Shown: positions 24,290 through 32,684 of the stretch, piece by piece | Layout of the letters: each line of letters begins with the position of its first letter | Numbering within the stretch: position 1 is the first letter of the stretch | Origin: Flavobacterium sp. SH_e | GTDB lineage: Bacteria > Bacteroidota > Bacteroidia > Flavobacteriales > Flavobacteriaceae | Length of the DNA: 64,000 nucleotides | Direction: 5' to 3' | Assembly: GCF_025717045.1 (NCBI RefSeq) | Contig: NZ_JAOVZN010000008.1 | Location: 62,270-126,269, forward strand | Program-made: the position numbers and the translations under genes | Notes under the pieces: model-generated | The model's database searches: none | Told to the model about the DNA's origin: nothing | The model's input: only the letters and a program-made list of their open reading frames with translations

Positions 24290-25705
24290 ATGAATATTAA
24301 ACACAAAGAGATAATTATTGAAACTGAAAACCCATTTGCAAATTGTAAATTGGACAGGAAAAAGTATTCAGAAGTTTTAACTGGAATTATTGAGGCTTAT
24401 TCTGAAGGTTTTGTTCTTGCAATAAATAATAAATGGGGAACTGGAAAAACGACATTTATTAAAATGTGGGAGCAAGATTTAAAAAATAATGATTTTAAAA
24501 CAGTATATTTTAATGCTTGGGAAAATGATTTTGAGAATAATCCTCTCGTTGCTCTAATGGGCGAATTAAAAGTTTTAACAAATAAACCTACCGACCCCGC
24601 ATTTCAAAAAATATTAAAAAAAGCTTCTATTTTATCTAAACATATAATACCTATAGTAGCACAATCAGTCGTTGATAAATACATAGACACGAAAGGAGTT
24701 AAAGATGCTATTGTAGAAGCATCTAAAGGTGTAGCTGATTTATTTGAAAATGACGTAAATGAATATTCTAAAAAAAAGAAAAGTATTCAAGAATTCAGAA
24801 CAGAATTGTCTAATTTTATAGCTAAAACAAATAATGGAAAACCATTAATTTTTATTATCGATGAATTAGATCGATGCAGACCAAATTATTCTGTTTCAAT
24901 CCTTGAACAGATAAAACATTTTTTCTCAATTCCTGACATTGTTTTTATACTATCGATTGATAAGGAACAACTTGGAAATGCAATACGTGGAGTTTATGGT
25001 AGTGATAAAATAGATTCTAATGAATATTTAAAACGTTTTATTGATATTGAATATTCTATTCCAGAACCTGAGAGAGATGTTTTTTATAAATATCTTTATT
25101 CTTATTTCAAATTTGATGATTTTTTAGATCATGATTTTAGAAAAATGCATTTAGGATTAGAATCTGATAAAGGACTATTCTTAGAATTTTCACGTATTTT
25201 ATTTTCAAATGATTCATTAACACTCCGACAGCAAGAAAAAATTTTTGCTCATTGTCGCTTAGCAATGAGAGCTTTTGGTGCAAGGACACACTTAATTCCA
25301 GAAGTATTTCTTTTTCTAATTTATATAAAAATAATTCATGAAGATTATTATATAAATATCAAATCTAAAACATTATCATTTTCAGAGCTTCAAGAGAAAT
25401 TTTATTCGATAATCAAAAATAAACTAAACAATGGTACAGAAAGACTACTAATGTGGACTGAAGCATATTTATTACTATTTTATTCAAATTATCTCAATCC
25501 ATACTTAAGAAACGATAAAATATACAAGTATAATTCTGAATTGAGAAGAAACACTTTATTAATCGATTCAGTTGTAAACAAATCTAATAATGAAAAATTT
25601 CTAGACATTTTTGAAAATATTGAACGTTCAAGAAATACTGGTGTTGATCTTGATTTAAATCACTTTATAAAAAGAATTGAATTAACAGAATCAATAATAA
25701 ATTAA
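24290..25705 (+). CDS. KAP family P-loop NTPase
   Basis: A 471-residue protein with Walker A NNKWGTGKTTFIKMW, the KAP-typical KTVYFNAWENDFENNPLVAL, Walker B LIFIIDELDRCRPNYSVSILEQIKHFF and IVFILSIDKEQL. Unlike the animal KAP proteins it has no membrane segments inserted between Walker A and B. Bacterial KAP NTPases occur with mobile elements and in phage-defence loci such as QatA in QatABCD, but no Qat partner is here. The gene is visibly richer in A+T than its neighbours, has an isolated position and is flanked by repeats, suggesting acquisition. Its function is unknown. Confidence 0.85.
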   Translation: MNIKHKEIIIETENPFANCKLDRKKYSEVLTGIIEAYSEGFVLAINNKWGTGKTTFIKMWEQDLKNNDFKTVYFNAWENDFENNPLVALMGELKVLTNKPTDPAFQKILKKASILSKHIIPIVAQSVVDKYIDTKGVKDAIVEASKGVADLFENDVNEYSKKKKSIQEFRTELSNFIAKTNNGKPLIFIIDELDRCRPNYSVSILEQIKHFFSIPDIVFILSIDKEQLGNAIRGVYGSDKIDSNEYLKRFIDIEYSIPEPERDVFYKYLYSYFKFDDFLDHDFRKMHLGLESDKGLFLEFSRILFSNDSLTLRQQEKIFAHCRLAMRAFGARTHLIPEVFLFLIYIKIIHEDYYINIKSKTLSFSELQEKFYSIIKNKLNNGTERLLMWTEAYLLLFYSNYLNPYLRNDKIYKYNSELRRNTLLIDSVVNKSNNEKFLDIFENIERSRNTGVDLDLNHFIKRIELTESIIN

Positions 25706-25846
25706 TATATCCGCTAGCACGAACGGGACGCTCACGTCAGCAAAAAGCTTAAAACTCTAAACATGAAACAAACTAACCACAAAGTTTATCTCCGCGTGAG
25801 GGATAGAAGCAGGCTACCAAAGTAGCGCGGATAGCCCGACAGCAAC
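25706..25846 (+). ncRNA. Structured element resembling flavo-1 RNA (copy 2)
   Basis: From 25792 the sequence CGTGAGGGATAGAAGC runs into a small hairpin (GGCTAC-CAAA-GTAGC), then GCGGATAGCCCGACAGC. The same framing words GATAGAAGC, GCGGATAGC and ACAGC occur in opposite orientation at 15149-15226. Upstream (25710-25735) are CCGCTAGCACGAACGGGACG and CTCACG, the latter able to pair with CGTGAG at 25795-25800. The element immediately follows the KAP gene. Comparison with flavo-1 RNA is from memory of its consensus. Confidence 0.45.
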
Positions 25847-25889
25847 AAAAAAAGACCCAATGAACGCAAAGTTGATTGGGTCTTTTTTT
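25847..25889. terminator. Bidirectional terminator, KAP and NUDIX genes
   Basis: AAAAAAAGACCCAAT pairs with ATTGGGTCTTTTTTT around 13 nt (TGAACGCAAAGTT region). A and T runs on both sides allow termination in both directions between the converging genes. Confidence 0.88.
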
Positions 25890-25913
25890 GTTGGTGGCAG
25901 GCCCTAATTTTAA

Positions 25914-26564
25914 TTATTTAGAACTTGGTCCAGATCGATAAGCGACTGGTATTTCTATTTTTTCTGTTGGAATTTCTCCCTCTTCAAACAATAATTTAAT
26001 GTTTTCGTATGAGTTTTTAAGTGCTTCTTTGATTTGCTCTGGGTTTAACCAGGCAACTTTTTCGATTCCTTCTTCAAGTTGTCCGTGTGGTGTTCCTTCA
26101 AAATCAGACTGCATTTCGAACCAATGCGTGATTTTGAGTTTGTATTTTCCGTTGCGTTTAAAGATATGATAGGTTTTTTGGAGTTTATTCGTAATACGAA
26201 GCTTGTTGACTCCTGTCTCCTCCTCTACCTCACGCATAGCCGTCGCTTCAATGTCTTCCCCTTTCTCGATTCCGCCTTTTGGCAAGTCCCATTTTCCGTT
26301 TCTAAAGATAAACAAGACTTCGCCTTTCTTATTGTAGACAAAGCCTCCGCCCGCTTTATTCACGGGAATTTTGGCTTTTAGGGTTTTCATCATCTCACTT
26401 TCATCGGGATGATATAGAATGGCTTTTTGAATTTTATTTTGAAAAATTTTTATAATAAGCTGTTCGATATCAATACTCTCCAACAAGAACAATTGGAAAT
26501 CTGTTTCCTTTGAGATTTCATTTGTCAAAAAAAGTGGTTTGTCGTTTACAAAAACTTTATACAT
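25914..26564 (-). CDS. NUDIX hydrolase
   Basis: A 216-residue protein. The NUDIX box is complete: GGIEKGEDIEATAMREVEEETGV, at about residues 97-119, preceded by the strand AGGGFVYNKKGEVLFIFRNGKWDLPKG. NUDIX enzymes cleave nucleoside diphosphates linked to other groups. A 70-residue N-terminal segment without known motif precedes the box. The ATG (26562-26564) lies 7 nt from pyrE's ATG on the other strand. Confidence 0.9.
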   Translation of the reverse strand: MYKVFVNDKPLFLTNEISKETDFQLFLLESIDIEQLIIKIFQNKIQKAILYHPDESEMMKTLKAKIPVNKAGGGFVYNKKGEVLFIFRNGKWDLPKGGIEKGEDIEATAMREVEEETGVNKLRITNKLQKTYHIFKRNGKYKLKITHWFEMQSDFEGTPHGQLEEGIEKVAWLNPEQIKEALKNSYENIKLLFEEGEIPTEKIEIPVAYRSGPSSK

Positions 26565-26567
26565 TTG
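26539..26567 (+). promoter_or_regulatory. pyrE promoter TTG-N18-TACATTTG, leaderless
   Basis: TTG at 26539-26541 and TACATTTG at 26560-26567, a full match to the flavobacterial consensus, within the NUDIX coding region. The box ends 4 nt before the pyrE ATG at 26572, so transcription is expected to start at or next to the start codon. Confidence 0.6.
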
Positions 26568-26571
26568 TATT

Positions 26572-27216
26572 ATGATTTTTAATAAAGATACTGCCGAAAA
26601 AACAGCCGAATTGCTTTTGCAAATAAATGCAATTAAATTGAATCCCGAAAATCCTTTTACATGGGCTTCTGGTTGGAAATCTCCTATTTACTGCGATAAT
26701 AGGTTAATTCTTTCATTTCCGAGCATCAGAAACTATGTTCGTGATGAGTTTGCTAAAAATATCGAAAAACAATTTGGAAAACCTGATGTGATTGCTGGTG
26801 TTGCTACTGGAGCCATTGGAGTTGGAATTTTAGTTGCCGAAAGTTTAGGTCTTCCTTTCGTATATGTGCGTCCGGAGCCAAAAAAACACGGTAGACAAAA
26901 CCAAGTTGAAGGTTTTTTGCAAAAAGGACAAAATGTTGTGGTTGTCGAAGACTTAATTAGTACTGGAAAAAGCAGTTTAATGGCTGTTGAAGCTTTAAGA
27001 AGCGAAGGTGCTAACATAAAAGGTATGGCGGCTATCTTCACATACGGTTTTGGTGTTGCTGAAGAAAATTTTAAAGAAGCTAATATTGATCTATTCACTT
27101 TAAGCAACTACGAAAACCTTCTTAGTTTAGCAGTTCAAAAACAATATATCACAGAAGATCAGCAATCGACTTTACTGGAATGGAACTCTAGTCCATCAAC
27201 TTGGGGGCAAGAGTAA
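26572..27216 (+). CDS. pyrE: Orotate phosphoribosyltransferase
   Basis: A 214-residue enzyme that makes orotidine 5'-monophosphate from orotate and PRPP in pyrimidine synthesis. The PRPP-binding motif VVVVEDLISTGKSS and the earlier FTWASGWKSPIYCDNR, VIAGVATGAIGVG and RPEPKKHGRQN match PyrE. The ATG at 26572 is preferred because the family begins at MIFNKDTAEKTAELLL; an upstream extension is rejected. The promoter box sits directly against the start codon. Confidence 0.95.
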   Translation: MIFNKDTAEKTAELLLQINAIKLNPENPFTWASGWKSPIYCDNRLILSFPSIRNYVRDEFAKNIEKQFGKPDVIAGVATGAIGVGILVAESLGLPFVYVRPEPKKHGRQNQVEGFLQKGQNVVVVEDLISTGKSSLMAVEALRSEGANIKGMAAIFTYGFGVAEENFKEANIDLFTLSNYENLLSLAVQKQYITEDQQSTLLEWNSSPSTWGQE

Positions 27217-27362
27217 TTTTAGATTTTGTAAAAGTTGCTTTGCTCCTTTTAGAATTTATTTAAAGTTTCTGCTTTGCGAACTTTACGTTTTTATAAAGTC
27301 ATAGTACAAAAAAACTTGCGTTCTTTGCGTTAAAAAACAAAAACAAAACAAAAAAACACTAT
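27217..27362. repeat. Intergenic repeat phrases, pyrE to SRPBCC
   Basis: The gap contains CTTTGCTCCTTTTAG, TTTCTGCTTTGCGAACTTT and ACTTGCGTTCTTTGCGTTAA, the same CTTTGCG style as elsewhere. No hairpin strong enough to call. Confidence 0.5.
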
Positions 27363-27755
27363 ATGAACTTAGAAAGTCCAAAAGTTACAGTTCAGAAATC
27401 AGCTCAGGATTTATTTGATCAACTGACTGATGTAAAGAATTTCGAAAAATTAATGCCAGACAATATCGCTAAATTTGAAGTGACTGGCGAAGACGCTTTT
27501 ATTTTTGGATTGAAAGGGATGCCTGAAATCAAATTGAAAATGAAAGAAAAAACAGCACCAAACAAAATTGTTTTAGGTGCTGCAAGCGATAAACTTCCGT
27601 TTACGCTAACTTCAAACATTGACACTGTTTCTGATTCAGAAAGTGCTGTTCAATTATTCTTTGAAGGAGAATTCAATGCTATGATGGCGATGATGGTTAA
27701 AGGTCCAATTAGCAAGTTTATTGAAACTTTAGCAAACAATATGCACAAATTATAA
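27363..27755 (+). CDS. SRPBCC family protein
   Basis: A 130-residue polyketide-cyclase/START-like protein. It begins MNLESPKVTVQKSAQDLFDQLTDVKNFEKLMPDNI, a pattern shared with SRPBCC proteins of Flavobacteria usually annotated as orotate phosphoribosyltransferase neighbours or START-like. Ligand unknown; no signal peptide. A terminator lies 30 nt after its stop. I am confident of the fold assignment but not the role. Confidence 0.8.
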   Translation: MNLESPKVTVQKSAQDLFDQLTDVKNFEKLMPDNIAKFEVTGEDAFIFGLKGMPEIKLKMKEKTAPNKIVLGAASDKLPFTLTSNIDTVSDSESAVQLFFEGEFNAMMAMMVKGPISKFIETLANNMHKL

Positions 27756-27785
27756 TGGTTAATTGTAAATTGTGAATTATAAATG

Positions 27786-27816
27786 AAAGCCTGATTTAAC
27801 GATCGGGCTTTTTTTT
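27786..27816 (+). terminator. Intrinsic terminator after SRPBCC
   Basis: AAAGCCTGAT (27786-27795) pairs with ATCGGGCTTT (27802-27811) with one wobble, loop TTAACG, then a T run. Confidence 0.85.
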
Positions 27817-27934
27817 GAATGCCACGAAGACGCTAAGACACGAAGTTTTTTTATTTCACAAATACGTCAGACGCACTGCAGTGCGTCTCTACGAAAAACC
27901 TTTGTCACTTTGTCCCTCTGTCCCTTTGCAACTC
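27817..27934. repeat. Repeat block with palindrome GACGCACTGCAGTGCGTC
   Basis: The gap holds CCACGAAGACGCTAAGACAC, an 18-bp perfect palindrome at 27870-27887 (GACGCACTG/CAGTGCGTC), then CTTTGTCACTTTGTCCCTCT and CTTTGCAACTC. The GACGCACTGCAGTGCGTCTC kind of palindrome is known from intergenic DNA of several bacterial phyla. Confidence 0.7.
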
Positions 27935-28663
27935 TCAATAAAGCATTTTCACTTCTTTAATCTCAAATTCCGCAACCGAGTCATCTTCTAATAGAACCTG
28001 CAGTTTTCCAATTGGAGAAACTCCTTGAATAATTCCCATAAAATCTCGGTTGTTATTATCTCGAAATGCTGTTGGAACACCTTTTTTAAATAAAAAATTA
28101 AAATAATCTTTCCAGAAGTTTTCCGAATCGGTTTTCCAGAACTGAATCTTTTCTTTTAGTTTTTCAACGATTAAAATTGCCAGCTCTTGCTTATCAAAAG
28201 GTTTTCCTGAAATCACTGCTATTGAAGAAGCATTTGGCAATTCGTCAAAATCGGTTTGATTGACATTAATTCCGATTCCGACAACTGACACAATCCTGCC
28301 ATCGCTTTTTAAGGTGTTTTCGATTAATATGCCAACTAATTTCTTATTGTATGACAGAATGTCGTTTGGCCATTTTATGCATATATTAGGAATATTTATC
28401 GATTTTAGAGTTTCTGCAACAGCCAAAGAAACAGCTACGCTTAAATTAAAAACTTGCTCATTATCAAACAGAAAATCTTTTACCAAAATGCTCATAGTTA
28501 AGTTCTTACCAGCTTGAGTCTTCCATACGCCACCAACTTGCCCCTTTCCTTTTGTCTGATTTTCAGCTGTTACGACCGTAAAATTCTCCAGTTCTTCTTT
28601 ACTGGACAATGATTTTAGGAAATCATTTGTCGAATCTATGGCATCGAGTTTGATTAGTTTCAT
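27935..28663 (-). CDS. birA: Biotin--[acetyl-CoA carboxylase] ligase
   Basis: A 242-residue monofunctional biotin protein ligase (no DNA-binding domain at the N-terminus). The conserved KGKGQVGGVWKTQAGKNLTMSIL (GRGRxxxxW type motif) and IKWPNDI are visible, as is the LVGILIEN strand. It attaches biotin to the carboxyl carrier protein of acetyl-CoA carboxylase. Transcribed away from rsfS, as is typical in Flavobacteria. Confidence 0.92.
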   Translation of the reverse strand: MKLIKLDAIDSTNDFLKSLSSKEELENFTVVTAENQTKGKGQVGGVWKTQAGKNLTMSILVKDFLFDNEQVFNLSVAVSLAVAETLKSINIPNICIKWPNDILSYNKKLVGILIENTLKSDGRIVSVVGIGINVNQTDFDELPNASSIAVISGKPFDKQELAILIVEKLKEKIQFWKTDSENFWKDYFNFLFKKGVPTAFRDNNNRDFMGIIQGVSPIGKLQVLLEDDSVAEFEIKEVKMLY

Positions 28664-28755
28664 TAAATAATTTAAATATCTTAATTTAATATTTTGTTAA
28701 GGTTCAAAAATAATCACAAAATTTGGTAACTTTACAAATTCATATAAAATAATTC

Positions 28756-29127
28756 ATGGCGAAAAAGACTATTAATAATGATGTTCTACTGGCGAACATA
28801 ATCAAAGGGATTGAGGAAGTAAAAGGAAATGATATCGATATTCTTGACTTAAGAGAAATAGATACGGCAGTATGCGACTATTTTGTAATTTGCAATGGTA
28901 GCTCAAACACCCAAGTTAACGCCATCGTAAACTCAATTCAAAAAACAGTATCAAAAGACTTAAAAGATAAACCTTGGCACGTAGAAGGAACCGATAATGC
29001 AGAATGGGTTTTAATGGACTATGTACACATTGTGGTACACGTTTTCCAGAAACATATTCGCGAATATTACAATATCGAAAGCCTTTGGGGCGACGCCAAG
29101 ATCACTACAATCGAGAACAAATACTAA
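28756..29127 (+). CDS. rsfS: Ribosome silencing factor RsfS/Iojap
   Basis: A 123-residue protein of the RsfS/DUF143 family. It binds uL14 and blocks subunit joining when nutrients are scarce. The pattern DLREIDTAVCDYFVICNGSSNTQVNAI, WHVEGTDNAEWVLMDYVHIVVHVF and EYYNIESLWGDAK is typical. It begins the operon leading to ftsH, 15 nt downstream. Confidence 0.95.
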   Translation: MAKKTINNDVLLANIIKGIEEVKGNDIDILDLREIDTAVCDYFVICNGSSNTQVNAIVNSIQKTVSKDLKDKPWHVEGTDNAEWVLMDYVHIVVHVFQKHIREYYNIESLWGDAKITTIENKY

Positions 29128-29142
29128 AGAAACTTTCACTAA

Positions 29143-31068
29143 ATGGCTAAAGATAATAATCCAAATCCGAATAAATTTAAAATAAGTCCTTGGTTAATAT
29201 ATACCGCAATACTTTTAGTTTTTTTATTCATAAGTTTTGCCACAGGAGGATCAAGCTTAAGCGAACCTGCTCAATTAACTTCTTCTAAATTCAACACGCT
29301 TTTAGAAAAAGGCCAGATTGAAAAAGTAATTGTTTACAATAAAGCAGAAGCTGAGGTATATCTGAATGCTGCGGCTCTTAAAGACCCAGCAAATAAAAAA
29401 GTAGCTGAAGATATTTTCAAACAGCCAAACAAAGGTCCACACTACACGTTGGAAATTGGTAACGATCAAATCTTTCAGACTAAATTAGAAAAAGCAGTTA
29501 CTGAGGGCAAATTGAAAGATTTCAACTTCCTTCAAAAAAATAACTGGAGCGATATTTTAATCAGCTTACTTCCTATCATCATCATTGTTGGTGTATGGAT
29601 CTTTATTATGCGTAAAATGTCTGGCGGAGGCGCTGGAGGTGGCGGACAGATTTTCAATATCGGAAAATCTAAAGCTAAACTTTTTGACGAAAAAACAGAT
29701 ATCAAAACTACATTTAAAGATGTTGCTGGTTTAGAAGGTGCTAAAGAAGAAATTCAAGAAATTGTTGAATTCCTTAAAAACCCAGAAAAATACACTAATC
29801 TTGGAGGTAAAATACCAAAAGGTGCTTTACTTGTAGGACCTCCGGGAACTGGTAAAACTTTATTAGCAAAAGCTGTTGCTGGTGAAGCACAAGTACCTTT
29901 CTTCTCTCTTTCAGGTTCTGATTTCGTAGAGATGTTCGTTGGAGTTGGTGCTTCACGTGTACGTGACTTATTCAAACAGGCAAAAGAGAAATCTCCTGCT
30001 ATCATCTTCATCGATGAGATTGATGCTGTTGGTAGAGCAAGAGGAAAAAGCAATATGTCTGGCGGAAACGACGAAAGAGAAAACACTTTGAACCAATTAC
30101 TGACAGAAATGGACGGTTTTGGAACAAACTCTAACGTAATTGTTTTGGCTGCGACAAATAGGGCTGACGTTTTAGATAAAGCTTTAATGCGTGCTGGACG
30201 TTTTGACAGACAAATTTTTGTTGACTTACCAGACATTCGCGAAAGAGCTGAAATTTTCAAAGTACACTTAGCTCCTATCAAAAAAGTTGAAGGTCTAGAT
30301 TTAGATTTCTTAGCAAAACAAACTCCAGGTTTCTCTGGCGCTGATATCGCTAACGTTTGTAACGAAGCTGCATTAATTGCTGCAAGAAATAACAAAGCTG
30401 CAGTTGACAGACAAGATTTTCTTGATGCCGTTGATAGAATTATTGGTGGTTTAGAAAAGAAAAACAAAATCATTACTCCAGAAGAGAAAAGAGCAATTGC
30501 TATTCACGAAGCTGGTCACGCAACTGTAAGCTGGATGCTAGAACACGCTGCCCCACTTATTAAAGTAACTATCGTTCCTCGTGGACAAAGTTTAGGTGCT
30601 GCTTGGTACTTGCCAGAAGAAAGACAAATCGTAAGAACAGATCAAATGTTGGACGAAATGTGTGCTACTATGGGAGGAAGAGCTGCAGAAAAAGTAACTT
30701 TTGACAGAATTTCAACAGGTGCTTTAAGCGACTTAGAAAAAGTAACGCGTCAGGCTCGTGCGATGGTAACTATTTACGGATTAAATGATAAAATCGGAAA
30801 TGTTACTTATTACGATTCAACTGGACAAAGCGAATATAATTTCTCTAAACCATATTCTGATGAAACTGCAAAAATCATTGATGCTGAAATTTCAGAATTA
30901 ATCGAAGGTCAATACCAAAGGGCTATTCAGATATTAGAAGAAAACAAAGACAAATTAAATCAACTTGCTGATATTCTGATTGAAAAAGAAGTTATTTTTA
31001 AAGATGACTTAGAAAACATTTTCGGAAAACGTACTTTTGATAAAAATTTAGAAGAAGTAGTTTCATAA
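29143..31068 (+). CDS. ftsH: ATP-dependent zinc metalloprotease FtsH
   Basis: A 641-residue membrane-bound AAA protease. Two membrane segments (about residues 15-33 and 133-152) flank a periplasmic region, then Walker A GPPGTGKT, Walker B IIFIDEIDAVG, the second region of homology ALMRAGRFDRQIF, and the zinc-site motif HEAGH (about residue 456). The C-terminal residues are the usual protease helix. It degrades short-lived and misassembled membrane proteins. It is coupled to rsfS and followed by the LUD protein after a 118-nt gap. Confidence 0.97.
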   Translation: MAKDNNPNPNKFKISPWLIYTAILLVFLFISFATGGSSLSEPAQLTSSKFNTLLEKGQIEKVIVYNKAEAEVYLNAAALKDPANKKVAEDIFKQPNKGPHYTLEIGNDQIFQTKLEKAVTEGKLKDFNFLQKNNWSDILISLLPIIIIVGVWIFIMRKMSGGGAGGGGQIFNIGKSKAKLFDEKTDIKTTFKDVAGLEGAKEEIQEIVEFLKNPEKYTNLGGKIPKGALLVGPPGTGKTLLAKAVAGEAQVPFFSLSGSDFVEMFVGVGASRVRDLFKQAKEKSPAIIFIDEIDAVGRARGKSNMSGGNDERENTLNQLLTEMDGFGTNSNVIVLAATNRADVLDKALMRAGRFDRQIFVDLPDIRERAEIFKVHLAPIKKVEGLDLDFLAKQTPGFSGADIANVCNEAALIAARNNKAAVDRQDFLDAVDRIIGGLEKKNKIITPEEKRAIAIHEAGHATVSWMLEHAAPLIKVTIVPRGQSLGAAWYLPEERQIVRTDQMLDEMCATMGGRAAEKVTFDRISTGALSDLEKVTRQARAMVTIYGLNDKIGNVTYYDSTGQSEYNFSKPYSDETAKIIDAEISELIEGQYQRAIQILEENKDKLNQLADILIEKEVIFKDDLENIFGKRTFDKNLEEVVS

Positions 31069-31186
31069 GTTAATTACGAAATACGCAATAATTTTTTAAA
31101 ATCTTAATTCAAAATACCCTTTTGAATTAAGATTTTTTTATCTTTGAACGTTTTCAATTAACATGTAAAGCATTTCATATAAAAAA

Positions 31187-31792
31187 ATGAATTTTTTCAA
31201 AAAAATATTTGGCTCAAGCGAAGCCGCTTCTGATGAAGAGCACGAAAGCGAATATGCGGGCACACCTGCTCAGAATAGTCATTTATCTTTAGATGAACAG
31301 TTTATTTTCAACTTCAAAAAAAATGGAGGTAAATTTTTATACTGTGAAAATACTCTTGAAGTTGCTGAACAATTTGAAAACATTTTAGAGGAAAATGATT
31401 GGTTCGAAAATGAAGTATTATGCTACGAGCCAGCACTTTTTGGTTTATTGGAAGAAAACAAATTGTTTTATATTGCTCCAACAAAACCAAGATTCTTATT
31501 AGCAAGCTGCGAAAACCTTATAGCTGATGAAGGTTCGATTTTATTTTCGTCGAAACAAATCAGACAAAACAAACCAAACGAATTACCTGCTAATATTGTT
31601 ATTATAGCAACCACAAGCCAAATTCTTCCAATGAAAAGTGACGGATTAAGCGCTATAAAACGTAAATACGAACGAGACTATCCTACTAATATCACTACAA
31701 TAAAATATTTCGAAAAAGCGAAAGAAGAAGATTTTACACAATACGGAAGTGTTGCAAAAAACCTTTATTTACTGCTTTTAGAAGATCTTTAA
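31187..31792 (+). CDS. LUD-domain (LutC/YkgG-like) protein
   Basis: A 201-residue protein. The LUD fold of the lactate utilisation proteins is shown by EQFIFNFKKNGGKFLYCENTLEVAEQFENIL, EGSILFSSKQIRQNKPNELPANIVIIATTSQIL and a late ITTIKYFEKAKEED strand. In Flavobacteria a LUD protein is regularly found between ftsH and cdsA. It lacks the other Lut proteins that act on lactate, so the role is unclear. It ends 1 nt before cdsA. Confidence 0.85.
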   Translation: MNFFKKIFGSSEAASDEEHESEYAGTPAQNSHLSLDEQFIFNFKKNGGKFLYCENTLEVAEQFENILEENDWFENEVLCYEPALFGLLEENKLFYIAPTKPRFLLASCENLIADEGSILFSSKQIRQNKPNELPANIVIIATTSQILPMKSDGLSAIKRKYERDYPTNITTIKYFEKAKEEDFTQYGSVAKNLYLLLLEDL

Positions 31793-31793
31793 G

Positions 31794-32684
31794 ATGAACG
31801 AAACACTGAAGAGAACCATTTCTGGTGCTGTTTATATCGCTTTATTATTAGCTTCGATATTGTTTTCCACAGAGAGCTTCATTACTCTTTTTGGTGTTTT
31901 CTTGATTATTACGATATACGAATTTTCTAATATTGTAAAATTAAACAAAGTATTTTCTATATTTTTCGGAATCTTAGTTTATACAGCAATTATCCTTGTT
32001 AGTCATTACAATAAAAAAACGAGCCTATTCTTAAATGATTCGTTTAATTCTAACATAAGCTTAGAAACAAACATTAAACAGCTCGATTTAGTCTTGCTGG
32101 CAGTTACCATTGTTGTTTCCATTAAATGCATCATATTCTTATTTTATGACTCTGTACAAAGTGTAAGTACCTCTTCAAAGTATTTATATCTACTAGGATA
32201 TATTACGCTTCCATTTGTATTTATTGTCAAAATATCTTTTGGAACAAATGATTATAATCCGAAAATTATTTTAGGTTTATTTGTCTTGATTTGGACCAAT
32301 GATACTTTTGCCTATTTAGTTGGAAAATCAATGGGAAAACATAAATTATTTGAACGTGTTTCACCTAAAAAAACAATTGAAGGCTTTATTGGTGGTGTTG
32401 TTTTTGCAGCATTTGCAGGCTTTTTGATCTCTAAACTTTACATTCAGCCTAAACCTGAGTTTAGCAGTAAATCGATTTTAATCTGGACCGTTATCGCGTT
32501 AATAGTAAGTATTTTTGGAACTATTGGAGATTTAATAGAATCCAAATTTAAACGAATTGCAGGCATAAAAGACAGCGGTTCGATAATGCCTGGTCATGGA
32601 GGTATTCTAGATCGATTAGATAGTGTTATATTTGTAGCACCAATTATATTTTTATTTTATCAAATTTTATATTATGTTTCATAA
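31794..32684 (+). CDS. cdsA: Phosphatidate cytidylyltransferase
   Basis: A 296-residue membrane enzyme that makes CDP-diacylglycerol from phosphatidic acid and CTP. It has about eight membrane segments and the complete signature SKFKRIAGIKDSGSIMPGHG, followed by GILDRLDS. It overlaps the psd gene by 11 nt, and the two act in succession in phosphatidylethanolamine synthesis (with a serine transferase elsewhere). Confidence 0.95.
   Translation: MNETLKRTISGAVYIALLLASILFSTESFITLFGVFLIITIYEFSNIVKLNKVFSIFFGILVYTAIILVSHYNKKTSLFLNDSFNSNISLETNIKQLDLVLLAVTIVVSIKCIIFLFYDSVQSVSTSSKYLYLLGYITLPFVFIVKISFGTNDYNPKIILGLFVLIWTNDTFAYLVGKSMGKHKLFERVSPKKTIEGFIGGVVFAAFAGFLISKLYIQPKPEFSSKSILIWTVIALIVSIFGTIGDLIESKFKRIAGIKDSGSIMPGHGGILDRLDSVIFVAPIIFLFYQILYYVS

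Noticed and set aside
24290..25705. KAP NTPase as part of a QatABCD defence system
   Set aside because: No QatB, QatC (QueC-like) or QatD (TatD) gene is adjacent; the next gene is a convergent NUDIX gene.
29754..30473. A 239-codon minus-strand ORF within ftsH
   Set aside because: It is an antisense shadow caused by codon bias in ftsH; no motif or signal.
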